This document shows, piece by piece, positions 1-5,749 of a DNA stretch of 7,280 nt. The notes beneath the pieces are model-generated. The model worked only from the letters and a program-made list of their open reading frames with translations. It was not told where the DNA came from and did not search any database. The position numbers were made by a program, and so were the translations under genes. Where the stretch lies: the NCBI GenBank assembly GCA_021202245.1, contig JAJQDK010000017.1, forward strand, positions 1-7,280. The letters are read 5' to 3'. Source of the stretch: Clostridiales bacterium (GTDB lineage: Bacteria; Bacillota; Clostridia; Oscillospirales; Acutalibacteraceae). How positions within the stretch are numbered: position 1 is the first letter of the stretch; each line of letters opens with the position of its first letter.

Positions 1-4
1 AATG

Positions 5-40
5 ATAATATATATACGTCAGCTTCCGCTGACAGGCGGA
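5..40. repeat. Hairpin-forming direct repeat, copy 1
   Basis: This copy shares an AT run (5-15) and a GC-rich core (18-40) with a second copy at 282-319 in the same orientation. The core contains GTCAGC-TTCC-GCTGAC (18-33), a 6-bp stem with a 4-nt loop; on the minus strand the loop reads GGAA, a GNRA-type tetraloop. An overlapping inverted repeat, TCCGC (25-29) with GCGGA (36-40), would form a competing stem. Relative to copy 2 it has two extra bases (16-17) and lacks one AGGC unit. No T-run follows on either strand, so it is not an obvious terminator. Its function is unknown; a dispersed intergenic repeat family is the likeliest reading. Confidence 0.6.
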
Positions 41-76
41 GAATATATTTTTTGCGGAAACGGCAAACACTTTTAG

Positions 77-120
77 GTTAAAATCAACAGGCAAATTAAC
101 TTGCAAATTGACAGGCAAAG
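77..120. repeat. Degenerate 12-bp tandem repeat
   Basis: Two clear units, AGGCAAATTAAC (89-100) and TTGCAAATTGAC (101-112), are followed by a partial unit AGGCAAAG (113-120) and preceded by a weak unit (77-88). On the minus strand each reads as a GTTAATTTG-like word, the same core as the 11-bp array at 171-243 with one extra T. The two arrays therefore look related. No coding frame runs through the stretch, and its function is unknown. Confidence 0.5.
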
Positions 121-170
121 CATACCCGAAATTCTCGATTATTACTGTAAATAATTATGATAAATACCAA

Positions 171-243
171 AGCTTAACCGACATTTTAACAACCAATTAA
201 CCTGCAATTAACCTACAATTAACCGACAACTAACCACAATTAA
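171..243. repeat. 11-bp tandem repeat array
   Basis: Three clean consecutive 11-mers occupy 194-204 (CAATTAACCTG), 205-215 (CAATTAACCTA) and 216-226 (CAATTAACCGA). A 10-bp variant, CAACTAACCA, follows at 227-236 and a partial unit CAATTAA at 237-243. Degenerate units precede them at 171-181 (ending TTAACCGA) and 182-192. The minus-strand reading is GGTTAATTG repeated about once per helical turn. That period would suit a row of protein-binding sites, but it could equally be a slippage-born minisatellite. The sequence alone shows no partner protein. Confidence 0.75.
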
Positions 244-284
244 AGAAAGTAAAGAATATAAAGAATTAAAGAATGAAAAGAATA
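241..284. repeat. 9-bp purine-rich tandem repeat array
   Basis: Five contiguous units follow the pattern TAAAGAAtn: TAAAGAAAG (241-249), TAAAGAATA (250-258), TAAAGAAT (259-266), TAAAGAATG (267-275) and AAAAGAATA (276-284). The array begins where the 11-bp array ends and runs into the AT arm of the second hairpin repeat. One strand is almost entirely purine apart from T. No reading frame or promoter is evident, and it is most simply a slippage-generated repeat. Confidence 0.65.
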
Positions 285-319
285 ATATATATGTCAGCTT
301 CCGCTGACAGGCAGGCGGA
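282..319. repeat. Hairpin-forming direct repeat, copy 2
   Basis: This is the second copy of the element at 5-40. The AT arm (282-292) matches copy 1 positions 5-15, and the core GTCAGC-TTCC-GCTGAC (293-308) is identical. The 3' part reads AGGCAGGCGGA where copy 1 reads AGGCGGA, so one AGGC tetranucleotide has been gained or lost. The competing stem TCCGC (300-304) with GCGGA (315-319) is kept, but its loop grows from 6 to 10 nt. The two copies bracket the tandem arrays. Confidence 0.6.
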
Positions 320-415
320 TACTATACGTCCCTACAAAATGGCTGATGATTAAAAGCTTATACACAACGGTATGCGTTGCGAGTGTCAGGAAAAGAATAA
401 AATTATTAAAAAACG
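320..415. other. Noncoding spacer beyond the ftsZ terminator
   Basis: No credible gene is seen here. The right part (397-413) is the T-rich tail of the ftsZ terminator on the minus strand. A short inverted repeat, CAACG (365-369) with CGTTG (375-379), has a 5-nt loop but no associated T-run. Together with 1-319 this makes a gene-free stretch of about 415 bp whose only structure is the repeats listed separately. Confidence 0.5.
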
Positions 416-449
416 TGAAGAACGCCCCGCAAAAGCAGAGCGTTCTTCA
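396..449 (-). terminator. Rho-independent terminator of the ftsZ transcript
   Basis: A 10-bp perfect stem is formed by 416-425 and 440-449 (TGAAGAACGC with GCGTTCTTCA). Inside the 14-nt loop, GC-AAAA-GC (429-436) can add two more pairs across a 3x3 internal loop. Reading on the minus strand, the stem is followed after two bases by six Ts (413-408) and a further T-rich run to about 397. No T-run follows on the plus strand, so the direction is clear. It lies about 105 nt past the ftsZ stop and presumably ends the whole cluster transcript. Confidence 0.85.
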
Positions 450-501
450 GATAAGAAAAGAAAAAATATGAAAACCAAAATCAGTAGTTATTTAGGTTAG
501 T

Positions 502-534
502 GATAAGCGGTCGGTAATATTGCGAGCGCTTATC
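502..534 (-). other. 3'-UTR hairpin just downstream of ftsZ
   Basis: GATAAGCG (502-509) pairs with CGCTTATC (527-534). After a single G/G mismatch (510/526) the stem continues with TCG (511-513) paired to CGA (523-525), leaving a 9-nt loop. It starts about 20 nt beyond the ftsZ stop. Neither strand has a T-run after the stem, so it is not an intrinsic terminator. It may protect the 3' end of the message or slow ribosome-free RNA decay; that role is inferred. Confidence 0.55.
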
Positions 535-554
535 GAGGAATAATCAAAAAGTAA

Positions 555-1661
555 TTATTTATTAAAAATTGACATAATATCATAGAAGGTGTCATCCTCG
601 TCGTCATCGGTTTTATCCTTTGTCGACTTAGAGGCAGCCTTTTCGGACTTGTCGTCCTCAAATATTACGGGCTCTTTCTGTTCACTGCTTTTTACAGCCT
701 GTCCGTCAGCATTAAAGCCTGTTGCAATAACGGTAACGCTGATGGCGTCCTCCATTTTATCATCAATAACAGCGCCCCAAATGATGTTGGCATCCTCAGA
801 CACTCTGTCCTTAATCATTGTTGAAGCGGCGTCGATGTCGTCAAGACTTACATCTGCGGAAGCGGTAATGTTGATGATAAGACCCTTGGCGCCGTCGATA
901 GAGGTTTCAAGAAGCGGACTTGAAACAGCGGCTTCTGCGGCAACAGTAGCCTTGTCCTTGCCTGTTGCGCTGCCCATACCCATATGAGCGTAGCCGGCGT
1001 CCTTCATAACGGAGGTAACGTCTGCAAAGTCAAGATTAACAAGACCCGGCAGCAGGATGAGGTCGGAAATACTCTGAACACCCTGCCTTAAAACATCGTC
1101 TGCAATCGCAAACGCATTCTGAAGAGTAATGCTCTGGTCGGAAACATACTTAAGTCTTTCGTTGGGAACGATAATAAGCGAATCTACGCAGGCGGAAAGC
1201 TCTGCAATACCCTGCTCGGCCTGAGTCATTCTTCTCTTGCCCTCAAAAGCAAACGGCTTTGTAACAACACCGACTGTAAGAATACCCATATCCTTCGCTA
1301 TTTTTGCAACAACGGGAGCTGCGCCCGTTCCTGTTCCGCCGCCCATACCGGCAGTTACAAACACCATATCGGTGTCCTTGAGAAGTCCTGCAATTTCATC
1401 CTTGCTCTCCTCGGCAGCGTTTTGTCCGATTTCGGGCATTGAGCCTGCGCCCTTGCCCCTTGTGAGCTTTTCGCCGATCTGAATTTTCTGAGAAGCCTTT
1501 GAAAGTCTTAAAACGTGTTCATCGGTGTTAATGGCAATGAATTCAACATTTTTGACCTCCATAGCTACCATTCGATTTACGGCGTTGCCGCCGCCTCCGC
1601 CGACACCTATTACTTTAATTTTAGGCATATACTCATTTTCCAATTCCAGTTCAAAAGCCAT
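555..1661 (-). CDS. ftsZ: Cell division protein FtsZ
   Basis: FtsZ is the tubulin-like GTPase that polymerises at midcell into the cytokinetic ring. The 368-residue product has the N-terminal glycine-rich loop (residues 19-25), the tubulin signature GGGTGTG (107-113), the TKPFAFEGKRR segment (134-144) and a T7 loop NLDFADV (209-215) whose two aspartates complete the neighbour's GTP site. A short charged linker (about 322-358) follows, then the C-terminal peptide FYDIMSIFNK, which lacks the common D-I-P-x-F-L-R pattern. The ATG at 1661 is chosen because AAGGAGG sits 9 nt upstream and the protein then begins like other FtsZ proteins; the frame stays open to a TTG/ATG-like position at 1727, but that extension is unlike the family. 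It is the last gene of the cluster, preceded by a likely promoter and followed by a hairpin and terminator. No ftsA lies between it and ftsQ. Confidence 0.98.
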   Translation of the reverse strand: MAFELELENEYMPKIKVIGVGGGGGNAVNRMVAMEVKNVEFIAINTDEHVLRLSKASQKIQIGEKLTRGKGAGSMPEIGQNAAEESKDEIAGLLKDTDMVFVTAGMGGGTGTGAAPVVAKIAKDMGILTVGVVTKPFAFEGKRRMTQAEQGIAELSACVDSLIIVPNERLKYVSDQSITLQNAFAIADDVLRQGVQSISDLILLPGLVNLDFADVTSVMKDAGYAHMGMGSATGKDKATVAAEAAVSSPLLETSIDGAKGLIINITASADVSLDDIDAASTMIKDRVSEDANIIWGAVIDDKMEDAISVTVIATGFNADGQAVKSSEQKEPVIFEDDKSEKAASKSTKDKTDDDEDDTFYDIMSIFNK

Positions 1662-1670
1662 TTTTGAAGT

Positions 1671-1677
1671 CCTCCTT
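1671..1677 (-). promoter_or_regulatory. Ribosome binding site fixing the ftsZ start
   Basis: AAGGAGG on the minus strand lies 9 nt before the ATG at 1661. It is a near-perfect Shine-Dalgarno sequence and favours this start over the longer open frame beginning at 1727, which has no comparable site. Confidence 0.85.
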
Positions 1678-1740
1678 GTGTATCTTATCAATTTCAGTCC
1701 GAAAAAGCATATTATCTTAGAGTACACTAATATAGTTTAT

Positions 1741-1769
1741 ATGTTATCATACTTTTGTAAAAATTTCAA
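1741..1769 (-). promoter_or_regulatory. Probable sigma-A-type promoter for ftsZ
   Basis: On the minus strand, TTGAAA (1769-1764) and TAACAT (1746-1741) are separated by 17 nt. A TG dinucleotide one base before the -10 box gives an extended -10 (TGATAACAT). Initiation near 1734 would leave a leader of roughly 70 nt before ftsZ. It sits in a 170-nt AT-rich gap (1662-1831), the longest gene-to-gene gap of the cluster, where an extra promoter to raise FtsZ supply is plausible. AT-rich DNA yields chance matches, so this is a moderate call. Confidence 0.5.
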
Positions 1770-1831
1770 TGCTTTTCTGATATTTTTCAATTATTATCTT
1801 TAAATTTTTATTTTTTAAACATTTTGCAGGC

Positions 1832-3223
1832 TTATTCCGATGAAGAAGACGCTTCTGCATCGGATTCCGTTGCGGTCGGATCGGTTGCAGATGTTGCCGT
1901 TTCCGAGGTTTCGGCAGGCTTATAATGCGACATCTTGTTAGTATTGCAGGTTGACACATCAAGCGTGCCGGTAATTGTTCCGGTGCCGTTTGGGTCAAGC
2001 TTTTCGTCGATAATCGTAATCGCCGTTCTGATTTTATAATCAATATCCTCAGGCAAGCCGAGATTTATATCAATTCTGCCGTCGTAAACTATTCCGATAT
2101 TCGCCGTATCGGTAACATCAATCTCCGTTATTTCCGAAAGCTCCACCTCGTTGCTTTCAAGCGATTCGGAAATTTGCTGCAAAATATCGGGGACATTGTC
2201 ATCGCTGAACGAAACATATCCGCCCGGCTCGGTGCTTTCAAGCTCCTCACATACAAGCTGCGGCAAATTATTCTCATTTTCCGCCACGCTTTCAAGTATT
2301 CTTCCCTTGGAGCTGATGAGCAGATAACCGCTGCCGTTTTTTATTACATAGGCGGGAACCGCATCGGTTATTTTTATAGTAATCGTATCGGGAACCGTAA
2401 AGCTTATGCTTGCGCTTTCCACATACGGAAGATTGCTCTGAATATCCTCGGGAGTGCCTAATAAAGCGGCAATAAAAATATTTTGCTGATACTCAACTCC
2501 GCTGTACTCCGTAATTTGTTCGTCGGAATAGTAATCGCCGCCGTCAACAATGATATTTTCGGTTTTAAACAGCACGGTCAGGCACAAAACTGCGCCGATT
2601 ATCAGCACAACGGCAAAAATTCCGCTGTATATAAAAAATCTTCTTCGCTTGATTTGCTTAGGCGTAAGCGGTTTTTTTCGGCGGTGAATTACCTCCGCCT
2701 CCTGCTTATGAATTTCCTGCGCACGCCTTTGCTGTCTTTTGCGTTCGCCGTATTCGTCAACATAGTATCCGTCGTCAAAATCCTTGGGCTCAAGGTTACG
2801 AATTTTTTGTTCGCTGCTTCTCAAATACCTTTCTTCTCTGGAAAGCTCATAAATATTATCCTTGGGTCTGGAATTGACCGCTCTCTCGATTTTGCTTGAC
2901 GAAACGTCGCGAAGATTTTCGGAGGATCTGCCGTTTGCCTGCGGGCGAGTATCTCTTTGGCTTCTTCTCTGTTCCTGCCTGCTTTGAGGCTTTTTGCTTT
3001 GAGCCTGATTGCTTCGTGCTTTGTCGCCCTGCGCCGGTCTGCTTTGAACGGATTTTCGGTTTTGAGCCGTTCTGCTCTGCGCGCTTCGGGCTTTGTCAGC
3101 CTGCACGGCGGATTTTCGGGCTTGCGCCTTATGATACTTTTTAGCCTGCTCAGCTGCTTGCTTTCTTTTCTTTTCAAGCTGTTTTTTCTCTTTTTTTGTA
3201 AGCGGTCTTCTTCTGCTTTCCAT
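1832..3223 (-). CDS. ftsQ: Cell division protein FtsQ/DivIB with long cytoplasmic tail
   Basis: FtsQ/DivIB is a bitopic divisome scaffold that, with FtsL and FtsB/DivIC, links the ring to septal peptidoglycan synthesis. The 463-residue product has a highly charged cytoplasmic part (about 1-195), one membrane segment (about 196-219, FFIYSGIFAVVLIIGAVLCL), a POTRA domain (about 220-290, with PYVESA and VPDTITI strands), the FtsQ/DivIB beta domain (about 290-430), and a Thr/Ser/Glu-rich tail (about 437-463). Usual family members have about 250-300 residues and a short N-terminal tail. Here the tail is rich in Arg, Lys, Gln, Ser and Ala and contains an imperfect internal repeat (RKS at 36-38 and 56-58; DKARS at 43-47 and 67-71). 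The ATG at 3223 is chosen over a TTG at 3229 because of ribosome-site spacing. It lies 66 nt after murA and 170 nt before ftsZ. The family call is secure; the tail's role is unknown. Confidence 0.93.
   Translation of the reverse strand: MESRRRPLTKKEKKQLEKKRKQAAEQAKKYHKAQARKSAVQADKARSAQSRTAQNRKSVQSRPAQGDKARSNQAQSKKPQSRQEQRRSQRDTRPQANGRSSENLRDVSSSKIERAVNSRPKDNIYELSREERYLRSSEQKIRNLEPKDFDDGYYVDEYGERKRQQRRAQEIHKQEAEVIHRRKKPLTPKQIKRRRFFIYSGIFAVVLIIGAVLCLTVLFKTENIIVDGGDYYSDEQITEYSGVEYQQNIFIAALLGTPEDIQSNLPYVESASISFTVPDTITIKITDAVPAYVIKNGSGYLLISSKGRILESVAENENNLPQLVCEELESTEPGGYVSFSDDNVPDILQQISESLESNEVELSEITEIDVTDTANIGIVYDGRIDINLGLPEDIDYKIRTAITIIDEKLDPNGTGTITGTLDVSTCNTNKMSHYKPAETSETATSATDPTATESDAEASSSSE
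3011..3119 (-). repeat. Imperfect internal duplication in the ftsQ 5' region
   Basis: At the DNA level, GGATTTTCGG recurs exactly 60 bp apart (3050-3059 and 3110-3119). GCTTCGTGCTTTGTC (3011-3025) recurs 72 bp apart as GCTTCGGGCTTTGTC (3083-3097), 14 of 15 identical. The difference in spacing equals a 12-bp insertion, that is four codons. In the protein this gives two similar 20-24 residue blocks carrying RKS and DKARS, consistent with tandem duplication followed by divergence. Confidence 0.6.
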
Positions 3224-3231
3224 CGGCAATT

Positions 3232-3240
3232 CCCCCCTTT
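3232..3240 (-). promoter_or_regulatory. Ribosome binding site fixing the ftsQ start
   Basis: The minus strand reads AAAGGGGGG, 8 nt before the ATG at 3223. The in-frame TTG at 3229 would be only 2 nt from it, too close for initiation, so the ATG is preferred and the protein begins MESRRR. The site is an unusual run of six Gs rather than AGGAGG. Confidence 0.7.
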
Positions 3241-3289
3241 CTTAACTTCCTTTGCTTTGCAATTCGTATATCGTATACAAAAACGTAAA

Positions 3290-4543
3290 TTAAATCTTCT
3301 TTATATCTGCGCCGAGCGAGCTGAGCACCACTTCAAAGTCCTCGTAACCCCTCTCAAGGAACTGCACTCCTCCTATGCTGGTGGTACCCTCTGCGCAAAG
3401 TCCGGCAACGGCGAGCGCCGCAGCACCGCGCAAATCGGTTGCTTCTACAGCTGCGCCGTACAGCGCATCCGCTCCCTCAACAACGGCAACCTTGCCCTCC
3501 GTTTTAATATTTGCTCCCATTCTGACAAGCTCGCCTATATGTCTGTATCTGTTTTCAAATATATTTTCAACAAAAATTGATGTACCCTGAGCCGTGCAAG
3601 CTGCGGCAAGCAGCGGAGCCTGAGCGTCTGTAGGGAAGCCGGGATAAGGCATTGTGCGCACAATACGCATCGACTTCAGTCGTTTGGGCGCAAATATATC
3701 AAGTCTGCCGCCGCCCGACTTTATTTTGCAGCCGCTTTCCTCAAATATCGGAATAATTGAAGCGAGATGACTGCTGACAATTCCGTCAAGCGTTACATGC
3801 GAGCCCGTTACCGCCGCGCAAGCCATAAACGTTGCGGCAGCAATTCTGTCGGGGATTATCGTGTGCTGAGTCCCTTCAAGAGCGGTTACGCCGTCAATCA
3901 CGACAACGCCCTCTCCTGCGCCGTAAATCTTGGCGCCGCACTTGTTGAGATATTCCGCAAGGTCGCAGATTTCCGGCTCACGGGCTGCATTTGTAATTGT
4001 AGTTGTGCCGTTTGCAAGGCAAGCGGCTATAATAATGTCCTCTGTTGCGCCCACGCTCGGAAAGGACAAGACAATTTTTGCGCCGTTTAACCCTTTGGGA
4101 GCAAAGCACTCCAGATAACCGTGTTTTTCTTCAATAATCGCACCCATCTCTCTGAGTGCTTTAAGGTGCAAATCAATCGGACGGGGACCTATTTCGCATC
4201 CTCCCGGAAAAGAAAGCTTTGCTTTGCCGGTTCTTGCAATTATTGCGCCGAGAAATACAATAGAGCTTCGTGTTTTTCTCATAAGGTCGTCGGGAATGTC
4301 AAATCGGCTTACGTTATCGGATTTGACGATTATCGTTTTCCCGCTGCGCTTCACCCCGCAGCCCAGATAGCGCAATATCAGCAGTGAGGCTTCAACATCC
4401 GACAGCTCAGGGCAATTAAATATAATATTTTCACCCTTAGTCAGTATTGTTGCGGCAAGCAGAGGCAGCGCACTGTTCTTGGCGCCCTGCACATATACCT
4501 CGCCGTCCAGCTTTTCCCGTCCCGTAACAAGCAATCTTGACAC
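3290..4543 (-). CDS. murA: UDP-N-acetylglucosamine 1-carboxyvinyltransferase MurA
   Basis: MurA is the cytosolic enzyme that transfers enolpyruvate from PEP to UDP-GlcNAc, the committed step of peptidoglycan precursor synthesis. The 417-residue product is of standard family length and shows the inside-out alpha/beta EPSP-synthase-like fold markers: AKNSALPL with the catalytic-region Lys22-Asn23, PGGCEIGPRPIDLH with Cys116 in the mobile loop, PGFPTDAQAP with Asp306, and LERGYEDFE with Arg398. Cys116 is the residue alkylated by fosfomycin, so a drug-sensitive enzyme is expected. Translation starts at a GTG (4543) preceded by GAGGG at 7 nt spacing. The gene lies 63 nt after murG and 66 nt before ftsQ. 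In Bacillus this slot between murG and divIB is held by murB; murA here is an arrangement I recall from Clostridia. Low-GC Gram-positives often carry two MurA paralogues, so a second copy elsewhere is possible. Confidence 0.97.
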   Translation of the reverse strand: MSRLLVTGREKLDGEVYVQGAKNSALPLLAATILTKGENIIFNCPELSDVEASLLILRYLGCGVKRSGKTIIVKSDNVSRFDIPDDLMRKTRSSIVFLGAIIARTGKAKLSFPGGCEIGPRPIDLHLKALREMGAIIEEKHGYLECFAPKGLNGAKIVLSFPSVGATEDIIIAACLANGTTTITNAAREPEICDLAEYLNKCGAKIYGAGEGVVVIDGVTALEGTQHTIIPDRIAAATFMACAAVTGSHVTLDGIVSSHLASIIPIFEESGCKIKSGGGRLDIFAPKRLKSMRIVRTMPYPGFPTDAQAPLLAAACTAQGTSIFVENIFENRYRHIGELVRMGANIKTEGKVAVVEGADALYGAAVEATDLRGAAALAVAGLCAEGTTSIGGVQFLERGYEDFEVVLSSLGADIKKI

Positions 4544-4550
4544 AGTAACA

Positions 4551-4555
4551 CCCTC
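4551..4555 (-). promoter_or_regulatory. Ribosome binding site supporting the murA GTG start
   Basis: GAGGG (4555-4551 on the minus strand) lies 7 nt before the GTG at 4543. The downstream residues SRLLVTGREKLDGEV match where MurA proteins begin and no nearby ATG fits. The partial Shine-Dalgarno and GTG start suggest weaker initiation than at ftsW, murG or ftsZ. Confidence 0.65.
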
Positions 4556-4606
4556 TCAAAAAGAATACCTATACATTCTATGAGGAAGGGCGGTATGTGT
4601 TACAGA

Positions 4607-5728
4607 TTACACACGTCCCAACACACTCTTTACAACCGAGTAAATTCTCTCGTTTGCGTTGGTAATTGCCATTTTGCGTGAATTGCGGCTGATTTCTTCG
4701 AGCTTATTCAAATCAAGAAGCATTTTATCCGCTTTCTTCATCAACAGCTCACCCGTCAGGTCTTTTTCCTCGATAATTTCCGCAGCGCCGGCATTTACAA
4801 GCGCCATAGCGTTGTGGTACTGGTGATTTTCGGCAACATTAGGCGACGGAATAAGTATTGCCGGCTTGCCCATCGCCTGAATTTCACTCAGAGTGATTGC
4901 GCCCGCACGACAGATAACAAGGTCGGCAGCCGCCATACAGGTGGGCATATTATCAATATACGGGCGCACATCGAGGTTGGAGCATTTTGCAATCTCCGCG
5001 CCCTTTTCTTCAACAAGCTCAGGAAACCATCCGCCGTAGCTTCCGTAAGCGTGGATATGCTGATATCTTCCGTCTATACCGCTTCTGGCAACAAGCTCGG
5101 CAACAGCCTCGTTGACCTTCCTTGCGCCGAGACTTCCCCCGAACGAAAGAACAACCGGTCTTGCGTCCAATCCGAGAGCCTTTCTCGACTGTTCCTTATC
5201 GGCAGTGAGAATTTCACCTCTTACGGGGTTGCCCGTGATTGCGAAATCAGCATTTTTATCAAAATATTTTTTGGCGTCGGGTACTGCAAGCATTACCTTT
5301 TTGACGCTCTTTGCAAGCATTTTATTTGTCACGCCGGGGAATGCGTTTTGTTCGTGAATAATGCAGGGGAATCCCATTTTTGCCGCCGTTCTAACGACAG
5401 TACCCAAAACATAACCGCCCGTGCCGATACATATGGCGCGCTTAAAGCCGGCAATAATTTTTTTTGCCTCGTGCGATGAGGTAAAGGTTCTTGTAACGGT
5501 TTTTACATTTTCAACCATATTTTTAGGTGAAAAGCTGCGTTTAAATCCGCTGATTGTAATCGACTTTATATCATATCCCGCCTGTGCAACAAGCCGCTGC
5601 TCCATTCCGCCGCGGTTTCCGATAAACAGAAATTCGGACTGCGGCAGCTTTTCCTTAATATATTCGGCAATGGCAAGCGCCGGGTTTATGTGTCCCGCCG
5701 TGCCGCCGCCTGCAAGCAAAACTTTCAT
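4607..5728 (-). CDS. murG: Lipid II synthase MurG (GlcNAc transferase)
   Basis: MurG is a peripheral membrane GT-B glycosyltransferase at the inner leaflet; it adds GlcNAc from UDP-GlcNAc to lipid I to form lipid II. The 373-residue product is of usual length. Family motifs are in order: the N-terminal glycine loop GGGTAGHINPALA (7-19, with His13 and Asn15), GNRGGMEQ (37-44), GTGGY (102-106), HEQNAFPG (125-132), GNPVR (166-170), GGSLGA (197-202), the donor-site segment CRAGAITLSE ending at Glu282, and NHQYHNA (301-307). The second loop residue pattern is TAG rather than the TGG of many homologues, a conservative change. The ATG at 5728 has GGAGG 7 nt upstream. It starts 21 nt after ftsW ends, consistent with co-transcription with the lipid II polymerase. 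Confidence 0.97.
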   Translation of the reverse strand: MKVLLAGGGTAGHINPALAIAEYIKEKLPQSEFLFIGNRGGMEQRLVAQAGYDIKSITISGFKRSFSPKNMVENVKTVTRTFTSSHEAKKIIAGFKRAICIGTGGYVLGTVVRTAAKMGFPCIIHEQNAFPGVTNKMLAKSVKKVMLAVPDAKKYFDKNADFAITGNPVRGEILTADKEQSRKALGLDARPVVLSFGGSLGARKVNEAVAELVARSGIDGRYQHIHAYGSYGGWFPELVEEKGAEIAKCSNLDVRPYIDNMPTCMAAADLVICRAGAITLSEIQAMGKPAILIPSPNVAENHQYHNAMALVNAGAAEIIEEKDLTGELLMKKADKMLLDLNKLEEISRNSRKMAITNANERIYSVVKSVLGRV

Positions 5729-5749
5729 TAAAACGCCTCCGTTGTACTT

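Noticed and set aside
108..113. Perfect TTGACA -35 box on the plus strand
   Set aside because: No -10-like hexamer occurs 16-19 nt downstream; the word arises from the 12-bp repeat unit.
77..284. Possible CRISPR array
   Set aside because: Units are 9-12 bp, degenerate and directly adjacent with no unique spacers, and there are no cas genes in the window.
468..500. Ten-codon frame on the plus strand (ATG at 468)
   Set aside because: Too short, with no Shine-Dalgarno sequence or promoter, and located in the ftsZ 3' UTR.
1662..1727. Longer FtsZ start giving 22 extra residues
   Set aside because: The extra residues are unlike FtsZ, overlap the likely leader, and lack a ribosome site, whereas AAGGAGG precedes the ATG at 1661.
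2821..3177. Open minus-strand frame overlapping the ftsQ tail in another phase
   Set aside because: It is caused by the low-complexity, stop-poor codon usage of the tail; there is no ribosome site and no recognisable protein.
3230..3289. Promoter or regulatory hairpin between murA and ftsQ (GTATA-TCG-TATAC at 3266-3278; TTAATT-N17-TATACG)
   Set aside because: The -35 matches only three of six consensus bases, and the 5-bp AT-rich stem could easily be chance.
2957..3580. Long open frame on the plus strand across the ftsQ start and murA end
   Set aside because: It lies opposite two well-supported genes, has no ribosome site, and its composition mirrors the Arg/Gln-rich ftsQ codons. It is an antisense shadow, as are the other plus-strand frames.
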